Origin: Actinomycetes bacterium
GTDB lineage: Bacteria; Actinomycetota; Acidimicrobiia; Spongiisociales; UBA5794
NCBI GenBank assembly: GCA_024638645.1
Contig: JAHEJX010000005.1
Location: 1-64,000, forward strand
DNA: 64,000 nucleotides
Direction: 5' to 3'
Positions within the stretch are counted from its first letter, which is position 1; the number at the start of each line of letters is the position of its first letter. Shown piece by piece: positions 7,642-16,264 of this stretch. The notes beneath the pieces are model-generated. The model was not told where the DNA came from. It searched no databases and worked only from the letters and a program-made list of their open reading frames with translations. The translations under genes were made by a program, and so were the position numbers.

Positions 7642-8564
7642 AGCCGCAGGCGGGCGGTACTTATGACGAGCTTTGTGAGTTGGCGCAGTGGGCTGACCGC
7701 GCCGGCCTGGCTTCGTTTGCGCGCTCCGACCACTACCTCAACGGCGAGTCGTCCGATTCGGCGACGGATGCGCTGACTTCGTTCGGCGGCCTCGCTCGGG
7801 AAACCGAGGACATCAAGCTGACGGTCCTCGTCACTCCCCTCACCTTCCGTCACCCGGCAGTGATTGCGAAGACTGCCGCCACCCTCGACGAGATGTCAGG
7901 TGGACGGTTCGAGCTCGGCGTCGGCACCGGCTGGATGGAGAGCGAGCATGAAAAGCTCGGCATCGAGCTCCCCGACTTGCGAACCCGTTTCAGCCTCCTC
8001 TACGAAACGCTGGCCTTTGTGAGCACCGCCTTCGGCCGGGAGGAAGAGTCGACCTACCGCGGGCGGCACCACCATCTCGACGTGCCGGACGTCAAGCCCA
8101 AGCCGGCCAATTGCCCGATCATCATCGGCGGAGGAGGACCGAAGAAGACGCCGCGCCTCGCCGGGCGCTTCGCCGACGAATACAACATGTTCATGACGGA
8201 CCCGGAGACACTCGCGGGCCGCCTCGAGCACATGCGGGCCAGCGCCACAGAGAGCGGCCGTGACCCCGACTCCATCAAGCTCTCGATGATCTCTCAGGTC
8301 CTCGGCGGTGCGGACGCGGCCGAGTACCGCACCAATCTCGAAGTCGATGCCGCGCGTCGCGAGATGGACCCGGGCGAGCTCGAGGACCGCTACCGCGGCA
8401 GGGGAATGTTGTGTGGCACCCACGAGCAGATCGCGGAACGTGTCGGCGAGATAAGGGACATGGGCGTGGGCCGCCTCTACATCCAGTACTACGCCGATCT
8501 GGGTGACATAGACCGCACCCGCATGGCCGCCGACATCGAAGCCGTCCAGGCGGCCGCAGGATGA
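7614..8564 (+). CDS. LLM-class (luciferase-like) F420-dependent oxidoreductase
   Basis: 316 residues of the luciferase-like monooxygenase / F420-dependent oxidoreductase TIM-barrel family. Visible marks are LEVGLMVEPQ at the N-terminus, ARSDHYLNG, the VLVTPLTFRHPAVIAKTAATLDEMSGGRFELGVGTGWMESEHEKLG block and the PIIIGGGGPKKTPRLAGRFADEYN block. These enzymes use F420 or FMN for hydride transfer; the substrate is not predictable. The ATG at 7614 is preceded by GAGGAG, and both lie inside the fourth 102-bp repeat unit. The stop overlaps the next gene as ATGA. Confidence 0.93.
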   Translation: MQLEVGLMVEPQAGGTYDELCELAQWADRAGLASFARSDHYLNGESSDSATDALTSFGGLARETEDIKLTVLVTPLTFRHPAVIAKTAATLDEMSGGRFELGVGTGWMESEHEKLGIELPDLRTRFSLLYETLAFVSTAFGREEESTYRGRHHHLDVPDVKPKPANCPIIIGGGGPKKTPRLAGRFADEYNMFMTDPETLAGRLEHMRASATESGRDPDSIKLSMISQVLGGADAAEYRTNLEVDAARREMDPGELEDRYRGRGMLCGTHEQIAERVGEIRDMGVGRLYIQYYADLGDIDRTRMAADIEAVQAAAG

Positions 8565-8920
8565 ACGACCACGAGGCTGTTGCCGCGGTTCTGCGCGACT
8601 ACATCGAAGCTTGGTACGAGGGTGATGCCGATCGAATGGCCCGTTCCCTTCACGACGGCCTGGCGAAGCGGATACTCGCCGGTCGAGACGCGCCCGGCGA
8701 GCTGCGTGAAGTGTCGAAGGAGAGGATGGTTGGCCTGACTCGAGATGGCGACGGTATCGATCCAACCGGGCCGAGCGAGGTCGTCGTCTACGACGTTTCG
8801 GACGACATCGCCACCGGCCACATCCTGTCGAAGGACTACCTCGACTACGCCCACCTCGCCCGCACTCCGGACGGCTGGAAGATCACAAACATCATGTTCC
8901 GAACTCGTGGCGACGACTAG
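8561..8920 (+). CDS. NTF2/SnoaL-like fold protein (putative lumazine-binding family)
   Basis: 119 residues matching the NTF2-like small-barrel fold: AVLRDYIEAWYEGDADRMARSLHDGLAKR at the N-terminus and GWKITNIMFRTRG at the C-terminus, as in the putative lumazine-binding group. It begins in a 4-nt ATGA overlap with the luciferase-like oxidoreductase, so the two are translationally coupled and may act on one pathway. Function is unknown; this fold serves as isomerase, hydratase or ligand binder. Confidence 0.85.
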   Translation: MNDHEAVAAVLRDYIEAWYEGDADRMARSLHDGLAKRILAGRDAPGELREVSKERMVGLTRDGDGIDPTGPSEVVVYDVSDDIATGHILSKDYLDYAHLARTPDGWKITNIMFRTRGDD

Positions 8921-9018
8921 TCCTGCGGGGCTGATCAGCCGACTGCGCAAATACTGACTAGCGAATACCGGCCAAATTCAGGGTTTCGAACGCCCCACCC
9001 GGTGTTACCCTTTCGCCC

Positions 9019-9774
9019 ATGTCCTCCCCCCTTCTTTCCATTGAGAACCTGCACGTCTCCGCCGGCGATACCAAGATCATCAAAGGCATGGCTCTCACGC
9101 TCAACGCGGGAGAAATCCACGCGCTCATGGGCCCCAACGGCTCAGGGAAATCCACGCTGGCCAATGTGCTTCTCGGGCATCCCGACTACCAGGTCACCCA
9201 GGGCACGATTCGCTACAAGGGCGAGGACATCTCCGATTGGACGGCGGACGAACGCGGCAGGGCCGGGATGTTCTTGGGGTTTCAGTATCCCGAGGAGATC
9301 CCGGGCGTAACCGTCGTCAACTTCCTGCGCGCCGCTCTCTCCAATCGCACCGGCACCGAGTACACCGTGCTCGAGCTGCGCCTGAAGGTGATGGACGCCA
9401 TGAAGGAACTCGGCCTCGACGGCTCGTTCGCCGACCGCTACCTGAACGAGGGCTTCTCAGGCGGAGAGCGCAAGCGCAACGAGATCCTGCAACTGGCCGT
9501 CCTCGAACCGGAGTTGGCCATCCTCGATGAGACCGACTCAGGACTGGACATCGACGCCCTCCGCACCGTTGCTGAAGGGGTCAAGAAGGTTGCCACCGAT
9601 GAGCGCGGCTTTCTGATCATCACGCACTACCAGCGGATGCTGGATTACATCACGCCAGATGTTGTTCACATCTTCATGGACGGCAACATCATCGAGACCG
9701 GTGGCCCAGACCTCGCCGTCAAGATCGAGGAGCAGGGTTACGACGACTATCGCGTCGAGGCCCCGGCGACATGA
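9019..9774 (+). CDS. sufC: Fe-S cluster assembly ATPase SufC (copy 1)
   Basis: 251-residue ABC-type ATPase of the SUF scaffold complex. It shows Walker A GPNGSGKS (38-45), FQYPEEIPGV (SufC-specific Q-loop region), signature FSGGE (146-150), Walker B LAILDE with the SufC-type ETDSGLDIDAL, and an IITHYQRML H-loop. It would bind SufB and SufD in the cytoplasm. It overlaps sufS by 4 nt (ATGA). A second SufC lies at 27713-28474 next to sufD. Which of the two pairs with SufBD cannot be told from sequence alone. Confidence 0.95.
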   Translation: MSSPLLSIENLHVSAGDTKIIKGMALTLNAGEIHALMGPNGSGKSTLANVLLGHPDYQVTQGTIRYKGEDISDWTADERGRAGMFLGFQYPEEIPGVTVVNFLRAALSNRTGTEYTVLELRLKVMDAMKELGLDGSFADRYLNEGFSGGERKRNEILQLAVLEPELAILDETDSGLDIDALRTVAEGVKKVATDERGFLIITHYQRMLDYITPDVVHIFMDGNIIETGGPDLAVKIEEQGYDDYRVEAPAT

Positions 9775-11000
9775 GCGACCTCTCCCACCTGATCGAGGAC
9801 TTCCCGATCCTGGCAAGGGAGGTAAACGGAAACCGCCTCGCCTACCTCGATTCGGCAGCTACTTCGCAGAAGCCCAAGCAGGTCATCAAGGCGATCTCTC
9901 ACTATTACGAGCACACCAACGCCAACGTCCATCGCGGCGCGCACACCCTCGCCCACGAAGCCACAGTCGCCTACGAAGGGGCGCGGGCCAAGGTCGCCGA
10001 ATTCATCGGTGCACGCTCCCCCAACGAAATCGTGTTCACCAAAGGCACGTCGGCGGCTATCAATCTGGTGGCATACGGCTGGGGTCTGCGGCGGCTGAAG
10101 AAGGGCGACAGGATCGTCGCCACCGTCCAGGAACACCACTCCAACATCGTGCCGTGGCAGCTCATCACAGAGCTGACCGGGGCCGAGTTGGCTTATCTAG
10201 AGCTGACAGACCAGTTGACCGTCGACACTGCCACGCTCGAAGCGGTGATCGATGACAAGACGAAGATCGTGGCGATCTCTGGCATGTCCAACGTCACCGG
10301 CGCCATCGGACCGGTCGCCGAAATCGTCGCGGCTGCACGAGCAGTCGACGCCATCGTGGTGATGGACGGCGCACAGTCTGTACCGCATATGAAGACAGAC
10401 GTTGCCGAGCTCGGCGTCGATTTCCTCGCGTTCTCGGCCCACAAGATGCTCGGCCCCACCGGAATTGGTGGCCTCTGGGGAAAGCCGGAAATGCTAGAAG
10501 CCATGAGCCCGGTCGAGGGCGGCGGCGAAATGATCACAGACGTCGGCCTCTACGAGTCGAGATGGGCACCGGTGCCACACAAGTTCGAAGCGGGTACACC
10601 CCCGATCGCTCAGGCCGTCGGTTGGGGGGCGGCAGTGGACTACCTGACAAAGATCGGCATGGACGAGGTGCGCGGCCACGAAATCGAGATCACCAAATAC
10701 GCTCTCGAAGCACTGGCCGAGATCCCGGATCTCACGGTGTACGGTCCGACAGATCTCACCCTGCGCGGAGGTGCGGTGAGCTTCGAGCTCGGCGACATCC
10801 ATGCCCATGATCTGGCGACAATCCTCGACCAAGACGGCGTTGCCGTACGGGCGGGGCATCACTGCGCCAAGCCGCTCATGCGCTACCTAGAGGTTCCAGC
10901 CACGGCCCGGGCAAGCTTCTACGTATACAGCATCGAAGAAGACGTCGACCAGCTTGTCAAAGGCCTCTGGAACGCCCGCAAGGTCTTTGGGCTCGACTGA
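9771..11000 (+). CDS. sufS: Cysteine desulfurase SufS
   Basis: 409-residue PLP enzyme that extracts sulfur from cysteine for Fe-S assembly. It shows the group II desulfurase start PILAREVNGNRLAYLDSAATSQKP, the PLP lysine K225 in SAHKMLGPTGIGGLWG, and the catalytic cysteine C365 in RAGHHCAKPLM. SufU encoded at 24199-24654 is its probable sulfur acceptor. It is translated from an ATGA overlap with sufC copy 1. Confidence 0.96.
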   Translation: MSDLSHLIEDFPILAREVNGNRLAYLDSAATSQKPKQVIKAISHYYEHTNANVHRGAHTLAHEATVAYEGARAKVAEFIGARSPNEIVFTKGTSAAINLVAYGWGLRRLKKGDRIVATVQEHHSNIVPWQLITELTGAELAYLELTDQLTVDTATLEAVIDDKTKIVAISGMSNVTGAIGPVAEIVAAARAVDAIVVMDGAQSVPHMKTDVAELGVDFLAFSAHKMLGPTGIGGLWGKPEMLEAMSPVEGGGEMITDVGLYESRWAPVPHKFEAGTPPIAQAVGWGAAVDYLTKIGMDEVRGHEIEITKYALEALAEIPDLTVYGPTDLTLRGGAVSFELGDIHAHDLATILDQDGVAVRAGHHCAKPLMRYLEVPATARASFYVYSIEEDVDQLVKGLWNARKVFGLD

Positions 11001-11016
11001 CCGCCCAGCCCGGCAG

Positions 11017-11247
11017 TTACGGCCGGCCGTCGTATTGGGGCGTGGCCGTTGGGGCGGCAACGCTTTCGGCGACGGTGTGCGGGTCGAACACGTCGCCGTC
11101 GATGGTGCGGGTGCCCGCAACGGATGACTCGCACTCGCCGTGTTCGCAGACGCAGGCCCGTGCATCGGTACCGTCGGCACATGCCGGCGAGCAGAACTCC
11201 TCGTTGGATGTGGTGGTGCAAGTGCACGCACGATGTGCGCATGTCAT
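11017..11247 (-). CDS. Metallothionein-like small Cys-rich protein
   Basis: 76 residues with nine cysteines in the first 40: CAHRACTCTTTSNEEFCSPACADG then CVCEHGEC. The spacing CxxxxCxC ... YCSxxCA(D/A)G ... C.C...C follows the bacterial SmtA/BmtA metallothionein pattern, which binds Zn, Cd or Cu and contains a zinc-finger-like fold. The C-terminal 35 residues are Cys-free. I start at the ATG at 11247 because GGAGGAG lies 5-7 nt upstream. It is convergent with sufS, 16 nt away. Metal preference is unknown. Confidence 0.85.
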   Translation of the reverse strand: MTCAHRACTCTTTSNEEFCSPACADGTDARACVCEHGECESSVAGTRTIDGDVFDPHTVAESVAAPTATPQYDGRP

Positions 11248-11800
11248 GGTCTTCTCCTCCGTAGCGACCAGTCGAGACATACCCCCGATGGCGGCGACGG
11301 AAACATCGCGCTGCGGGGCGCGAGCGATTGAGCCCTCTCGCTTTCCCGGCCGTATGCATCTGGCGCGTCGGATTGGCCGACGTCGAAACTGATCTCAGAC
11401 AACCCGGGCGCCGGCTTGGAGGGTGAGAAATCCATGAGCGCACCGGACAACCACATGCAGGCGTGATCTCCATTCCGCTCGGGCTCGCCGCCGTGGCTGC
11501 GGCAAAGCTCGCGGTCAAGAGATCCGCCCCGCCCTCGGTACAGCCAGACGCTCGCTGAGTCATTGGACCACGTCGCAGCCGAAAGACTGCGGCCGATCGT
11601 TGCGCAACGAATCCCACTGGCCGAGGCTCCGCACGCTCATGCTGTTGTCGGCCGGGCAGGATTCGCCGGGAAGCTCGTGCTCGGCACCGGTCGGTGACGG
11701 CGCATTGACTGTCGGCTGTGTGCCCCCAACAAGAGCGGAAGCCCACATTTGGTCAAGAGCCAATAGGACGCGCGCTCGGGCCGATCGCTAGGTTCGAACT
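11248..11800. other. 553-nt region with no confident gene
   Basis: No recognisable protein or RNA. It contains a perfect hairpin CGTCGG-attgg-CCGACG (11366-11382). A pair of very short coupled frames also occurs: 10 aa from an ATG at 11434, preceded by GGAGG, overlapping as GTGA a 31-aa frame at 11463-11558 that begins with a hydrophobic stretch and ends in a basic/proline-rich tail. Weak frames exist on both strands at 11560-11790. It may hold promoters for the divergent metallothionein and membrane genes, or decayed sequence. Confidence 0.5.
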
Positions 11801-12160
11801 ATGGACCTGCGCCGCGTCACCCTGAGCTACTTGGTCATCTACCTGGCCGTCGCCGCTGTGGGGTTTGCCTTCTTCCCGCAGCAGTTCATGGACGTGTTCC
11901 AGTCGAATGGCGAATACGGGGATGTGATGCCGCGGCTCGTGGGGTTGATGATGGGGGCACTGTCGTTTCTCATCTTCAACATCCTGCGCAACGAGGACTG
12001 GCACTATTACGTCGTCTCGATATATGTACGCACGGTGATCGTGATCTTCCTCGTCTATCTGTGGGTGATCTCGGACGATCCGATGTTCCTGTTGATCAAC
12101 ATCGTCGTTCTCATCGGCCTCGTGCCCAGCTATTACGTGCACTTCGTGCGAGGCGATTAG
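11801..12160 (+). CDS. Hypothetical membrane protein, four predicted helices
   Basis: 119 residues, strongly hydrophobic. Four likely membrane helices lie at about residues 8-26, 45-63, 70-90 and 94-113. Charged residues (RNEDWHYY) sit between helices 2 and 3. No signal peptide, enzyme motif or recognised family. The ATG at 11801 opens the first helix. It is a stand-alone gene. Confidence 0.8.
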   Translation: MDLRRVTLSYLVIYLAVAAVGFAFFPQQFMDVFQSNGEYGDVMPRLVGLMMGALSFLIFNILRNEDWHYYVVSIYVRTVIVIFLVYLWVISDDPMFLLINIVVLIGLVPSYYVHFVRGD

Positions 12161-12249
12161 GGCCACTTCGATTCGTCTCCGAGCGACACAGCATCACTCG
12201 GCCGGCCGTACTGTATTTGTGACTTGTAGGCGCAACGACAGGAGTGGCA

Positions 12250-12648
12250 GTGCGGATCGACATGGAGCAGGTGAATGGGCGCCGTTTCAAGATCAAAGCT
12301 CGCGACGTCGAGCTGATCGTCGACGACACACTTGAAGCGGGCGGGCCGGGCGACGGGTTTCGGCCCAGCGAGTTGCTGATGGGCGCCCTTGCCGCGTGCA
12401 TGGCCGGCACGATGCTCAACTTCGCGCGCGGCCAGGACATTGCGGTCCATGACATCACGATCGCAATCGAGGACGAGGCTCTCGAGCATCCCGATCGCAT
12501 CGGGAGGCTGTCAATCGAGATGGCGGTGGCCGCCGCTGCGACCGAAAAACAGGTCGCTTCACTGCGCCGGGTCGCGGCCGCCTGCAAGATCCACAACACC
12601 CTCGAGCGGCCTCCCGCCGTCGACCTCGACTTCACCGTGACGCAATGA
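12250..12648 (+). CDS. OsmC-family protein
   Basis: 132 residues of the OsmC/Ohr fold. The first conserved cysteine lies in the helix motif PSELLMGALAACMAGTM, and the second in RRVAAACKIHNTLE. Family members reduce organic hydroperoxides through this Cys pair, although many of the wider OsmC group are uncharacterised. I chose the GTG at 12250, 5 nt after AGGAG; a GTG at 12244 overlaps that Shine-Dalgarno. It overlaps the rhodanese gene by 4 nt (ATGA), suggesting a shared sulfur or redox role. Confidence 0.88.
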   Translation: MRIDMEQVNGRRFKIKARDVELIVDDTLEAGGPGDGFRPSELLMGALAACMAGTMLNFARGQDIAVHDITIAIEDEALEHPDRIGRLSIEMAVAAAATEKQVASLRRVAAACKIHNTLERPPAVDLDFTVTQ

Positions 12649-13484
12649 GTGGGCTCGTTGCGCCGGAGTGGCTGGCGGACCGCCTCGACGATCCATCGCT
12701 CGTGCTCCTCGAAGTGGCCTTCAAGCTCCCGGGTGAAGCGGCCTGGCACCACGGGCACATTCCAGGCTCGCGCTATGTCTATTGGAAAGACCTCTGCTGG
12801 GACGACAGCGATCGGCAGTTCCCATCGCCCGATGTGATGGCGAATCGGCTTGGCGCCCTTGGAGTCGGTGAGGACAGGACTGTCATTCTGATCGGCGACA
12901 CGATCCAGTTCGCCACTTACGCCTATTGGGTGATGACGATGACGGGGTTCGAACATATCGCCGTCGTGCTCGACGGGGGCCACCAGACCTGGGAGGGCCG
13001 CGGGCTCCCGATGACCCTGGCCGCGGCCCCGCCTGTCGAAGCGGCTTCCGTGCAGCCGCGGACCCCAGACACGTCGAGCCGGATCGGGAGAGATGACGTT
13101 CTCAGCCACCTCGCAGACCCTGCCCGCACGCTTGTCGATCTGCGATCAGATGAGGAGTACCGCGGCGAGAGGGTGTCCCCACTCACCGCTCCCTATGACC
13201 ACGGAGCCGAACGCGGCGGGCACATCCCCGGAGCAAGCCACCTCTATTACGAACGCCTGCTGACCGGCGACGGCACATTTCGACAGCCGGCCGAAATCGC
13301 AGCCGAGTTTGCAGGCGTCGGCGCCTCTCGCGATCGCGACACCGTGACCTACTGTCGCCTGTCCCACCGGGCATCGCTTGGCTGGTTTGCGCTCACCCGG
13401 CTCAACGACTGGAAACATGTCCGGGTCTACGACGGATCCTGGACGGAATGGGGTTCGATGGTGGGCATGCCCGTCGAACGCTGA
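12645..13484 (+). CDS. Thiosulfate/3-mercaptopyruvate sulfurtransferase (tandem rhodanese)
   Basis: 279 residues with two rhodanese domains. The N-terminal inactive domain includes GHIPGSRYVYWKDLCWDD, and the C-terminal catalytic domain includes LVDLRSDEEYRGER and GGHIPGASHLYYERLL. The active-site cysteine is C237 in TYCRLSHRAS. It should move sulfane sulfur from thiosulfate or mercaptopyruvate to a thiophile. The first-domain-plus-second-domain length matches the family. It is coupled to the OsmC gene. The TPP enzyme follows 38 nt later. Confidence 0.93.
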   Translation: MSGLVAPEWLADRLDDPSLVLLEVAFKLPGEAAWHHGHIPGSRYVYWKDLCWDDSDRQFPSPDVMANRLGALGVGEDRTVILIGDTIQFATYAYWVMTMTGFEHIAVVLDGGHQTWEGRGLPMTLAAAPPVEAASVQPRTPDTSSRIGRDDVLSHLADPARTLVDLRSDEEYRGERVSPLTAPYDHGAERGGHIPGASHLYYERLLTGDGTFRQPAEIAAEFAGVGASRDRDTVTYCRLSHRASLGWFALTRLNDWKHVRVYDGSWTEWGSMVGMPVER

Positions 13485-13522
13485 CGTCGACCCAGCCTGC
13501 ATCTCGTCTATACGATGCACCC

Positions 13523-15115
13523 ATGAACACTGGTGAGGCAATAGTTCGCCTTCTCGAGGGATATGGTGTCGACACCGTCTTCGGCATCCCCGGCGTCCAC
13601 ACCCTCGAGCTGTACCGGGGTCTCGGTGACAGCTCGATCCGTCATATCCAGCCGCGCAATGAGATGGGCGGTGGCTTCATGGCGGACGGCTACGCACGGG
13701 CGAGTGGACGGCCCGGGGTGTGTTTCGTCATCAGCGGGCCCGGTGTCACCAACCTCACCACACCTATGGGCCAGGCGTACGCGGATTCGGTGCCGATGCT
13801 CGTGATCTCGTCTTCTCCCCCGGCGGAGACGCTCGGCAAGGGTTGGGGCATGCTGCACGAGATCTCGGACCAGGTGGCGGTTACCAAGCCGATTACCGCC
13901 TTCAGTGCAACGGCGCTGGCCCCTGACGATGTCCCCGATCTCGTCGCCAAGGCATTCGACGTGTTTGCAACGGGGCGGCCGCGGCCCGTTCACATCACGA
14001 TCCCGCTCGATGTCCTGGCGATGGAGGCCGGCGGCGGCTGGGGAGTCGCCCAGCCCAAGGCACCGTTGGACCCGGACCCGGAAGCGGTCGCGCGCGCCGC
14101 CGAGCTCCTATCGGGAGCGCGGTCGCCGCTCATCTACATCGGCAGCGGTGCTCGCGGATGCGGACCCGAACTGGCATCAATCGCAGAACTGCTCCAGGCG
14201 TCCGTTGTCACCACCAACGGCGGCAAAGGCGTCATCGGAGACGACCACCCCCTGAACCTCGGCACAACGGTGATAAGGCAGACCGTGCACAGGGCTATGA
14301 ATGCGGCAGACGTCGTGCTGGCAATCGGGACCGAGATGGGCCACTCGGATCACTTCGCGGGCCCCAAGCTCAGCCTTACCGGCAAGATAATTCGCGTTGA
14401 CATCGACCCGGCCAAGGTCGACGACTTATACGACGCCGAGGTCGGAATAGTCGCCGACGCCCGCCGATTCGCTGCCGCCCTTCGAAGAGCTCTCGACGGG
14501 GCGGAGCCACATGCGAGCCGAGAGGCCGAGATAGCCGAGATCCGCTCCGCTGCAATGTCCGACCTCAGCTATCGGGAACGGCAACATCTCCACCTCCTCG
14601 GCGCCATTCGCCGAGCTGCGCCCCCTGATGCCATCACCTATGTCGACATGACTCAGCTCGGCTACACCGGGTCGTGGGGGTTCCCGGTCTACGGCGAGAG
14701 GCAGTGGCTCTACCCGTCAGGATTCTGCACCCTCGGTCCGGCGCTGCCTGGAGCCATCGGAGCCAAGCTGGCAATGCCCGCCAGGGCCGTGATGGCCCTC
14801 GTCGGCGATGGTGGGCTCATGTTCACCGTGCAGGAGCTCATCACGGGAGCCGAACTCGGGCTACCAATTCCGATCATCCTCTGGAACAACCAGGGATACC
14901 AGCAGATCCGCGGCGACATGAAGAAGAAGGACATTGCGCAGATCGGTGTCAGCGGTGTCAATCCCCACTTCATGCAGCTGGCCGCGGCGATGCGATGTCA
15001 CGGAGTTCAGCCGACCAACGGTGAAGAACTGGGCGCCGCACTGCGGACCGCTTTCGCTGCCGATCGCCCGACGATCATCGAGATTCGCGAGGGCGCGGAC
15101 TGGTTAACGGCCTGA
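13523..15115 (+). CDS. Thiamine-diphosphate enzyme, AruI / acetolactate-synthase-like
   Basis: 530 residues of the ThDP decarboxylase/synthase family. The N-terminus, GYGVDTVFGIPGVHTLELYRG with RNEMGGGFMADGYAR (catalytic Glu of the PYR domain), is close to 5-guanidino-2-oxopentanoate decarboxylase (AruI). The ThDP/Mg motif is GDGGLMFTVQELITGAELGLPIPIILWNN in the C-terminal domain. I take the ATG at 13523; the open frame's upstream ATG at 13448 overlaps the rhodanese gene. No arginine transaminase is nearby, so the arginine role is not supported by context, and another 2-oxoacid decarboxylase activity is possible. Confidence 0.85.
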   Translation: MNTGEAIVRLLEGYGVDTVFGIPGVHTLELYRGLGDSSIRHIQPRNEMGGGFMADGYARASGRPGVCFVISGPGVTNLTTPMGQAYADSVPMLVISSSPPAETLGKGWGMLHEISDQVAVTKPITAFSATALAPDDVPDLVAKAFDVFATGRPRPVHITIPLDVLAMEAGGGWGVAQPKAPLDPDPEAVARAAELLSGARSPLIYIGSGARGCGPELASIAELLQASVVTTNGGKGVIGDDHPLNLGTTVIRQTVHRAMNAADVVLAIGTEMGHSDHFAGPKLSLTGKIIRVDIDPAKVDDLYDAEVGIVADARRFAAALRRALDGAEPHASREAEIAEIRSAAMSDLSYRERQHLHLLGAIRRAAPPDAITYVDMTQLGYTGSWGFPVYGERQWLYPSGFCTLGPALPGAIGAKLAMPARAVMALVGDGGLMFTVQELITGAELGLPIPIILWNNQGYQQIRGDMKKKDIAQIGVSGVNPHFMQLAAAMRCHGVQPTNGEELGAALRTAFAADRPTIIEIREGADWLTA

Positions 15116-15408
15116 TGGCTCGCCTTGGCATGCTGCTGGCCGGCGTCATCAGCGCAATTGCGTGGGTGTGGATTGTCGCGATCACCTTCGAGGTCGTACG
15201 TGAAGAGCAGACCTCCTTCCAATCGCTATGGCAGGGTGTGCCAGTTCTGGCCATTGCGATCATTGCGACGGCGGTCGCTATGGGCTCAGCGCTCCAAACC
15301 AGCAGGCGATCGGAGCGCATTTTCTTGGGTGGCTATTGGATCGCATCGGCTGTGCTCTGGGGCGCAGCACTGACGCTTGGCCTCGTAACGTCCCGGATCG
15401 TCTACTGA
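15115..15408 (+). CDS. Hypothetical membrane protein, three predicted helices
   Basis: 97 residues with helices at about 4-26, 42-59 and 72-92, separated by short polar loops (VREEQTSF, QTSRRSERI). The ATG overlaps the TGA of the TPP enzyme by one base (TGATG), so it is cotranslated with it. No family recognised. An accessory role to the TPP enzyme is only a guess from coupling. Confidence 0.75.
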   Translation: MARLGMLLAGVISAIAWVWIVAITFEVVREEQTSFQSLWQGVPVLAIAIIATAVAMGSALQTSRRSERIFLGGYWIASAVLWGAALTLGLVTSRIVY

Positions 15409-15450
15409 AGGCAGGGGATGTTCAGGGCCCCCGACGATTAATTGCCGGCC

Positions 15451-16218
15451 TCACGTCGGCACTCCCAGGTGCCTCGACACCTGGCCGGCCGCCTCCACAA
15501 GCACCCGCGTAATGCGACGCTGGCTGCGCCCGCCAGGGAAGCGATAGCTGGGCCCGTATAGGTTGATCGCAGCTACAACATGGCCCAAGGCATCGACAAC
15601 GGGAGCGGCCGCGCCGTTAATGCCCTCCGCCCAAGCCTCGCTCGTCCATGCATAGCCGTCCTCGCGTGTGGCCTCGATGAGTTTCCGCAGTTTCTTGGGT
15701 GAAGTGACCGTTGCCCTGGTTGGCTTTGCCAATTCGCCGCCGAGAAACTCGTCGAGGTCGGTCTCCGGCAGAGCGCCGAGCAGTACATATCCCGCTGCGG
15801 TCGTGTGCGATGGAAATCGTTGCCCCGTCCAATCCTGAACCTGCACGGGCTGGGATGATTGCACCTGGTCGATGTACAACACCTCGGCACCATCTGCGAT
15901 CGCCAGGCCGGCGTCCTCTCCCACCTCGTCGACCAGGTCTCGCAGGTACGGCCTGGCCAACGCAGTCAGCTCCGCCAACCCAACGGCCGGTTGCACGATT
16001 GCTCGCATCTGGGCGCCGATGGAATAGCGGCCCTCGGCGACCCGATCGACCGTCCCGATCTCGACCATCGTCGACAGCAACCGGCTCACAGTGCTCTTGG
16101 GCAGATCGCTCTCGGCAGCGATCAAAGCAAGCGGCACGGAAGCGCCGTGACGGCTGATCACGCGTAGCACCGCGAAGGCTCGCTCTACTGACTGAATCGA
16201 ATCGCTGCGAATCGTCAT
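15451..16218 (-). CDS. IclR-family transcriptional regulator of the adjacent betaine/carnitine operon
   Basis: 255 residues. The N-terminal winged helix-turn-helix (SIQSVERAFAVLRVISRHG ... LPKSTVSRLLSTMVEIG) is followed by the IclR effector-binding domain (VLYIDQVQSSQPVQV, TAAGYVLLGALPE, GYAWTSEAWAEGINGAAAPV, HVVAAINLYGPSYRF). It is divergent from the BKACE gene. Two tandem TTCyG-n5-CrGAA palindromes between them are the natural operator candidates, so the protein probably controls both itself and the operon. The effector is unknown; a carnitine-pathway metabolite is inferred from context. Confidence 0.93.
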   Translation of the reverse strand: MTIRSDSIQSVERAFAVLRVISRHGASVPLALIAAESDLPKSTVSRLLSTMVEIGTVDRVAEGRYSIGAQMRAIVQPAVGLAELTALARPYLRDLVDEVGEDAGLAIADGAEVLYIDQVQSSQPVQVQDWTGQRFPSHTTAAGYVLLGALPETDLDEFLGGELAKPTRATVTSPKKLRKLIEATREDGYAWTSEAWAEGINGAAAPVVDALGHVVAAINLYGPSYRFPGGRSQRRITRVLVEAAGQVSRHLGVPT

Positions 16219-16228
16219 GCCGATTCCA

Positions 16229-16258
16229 TTGACACAATCGGTTTGGCCGCCCTACATT
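16229..16258 (+). promoter_or_regulatory. Predicted sigma-70 promoter of the betaine/carnitine operon
   Basis: -35 TTGACA (16229-16234), 18-nt spacer, -10 TACATT (16253-16258). The -35 matches the consensus in all six positions and the -10 in four. Transcription would begin near 16265, at the edge of the paired palindromes and about 100 nt before the BKACE start. Confidence 0.55.
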
Positions 16259-16264
16259 GCATGC

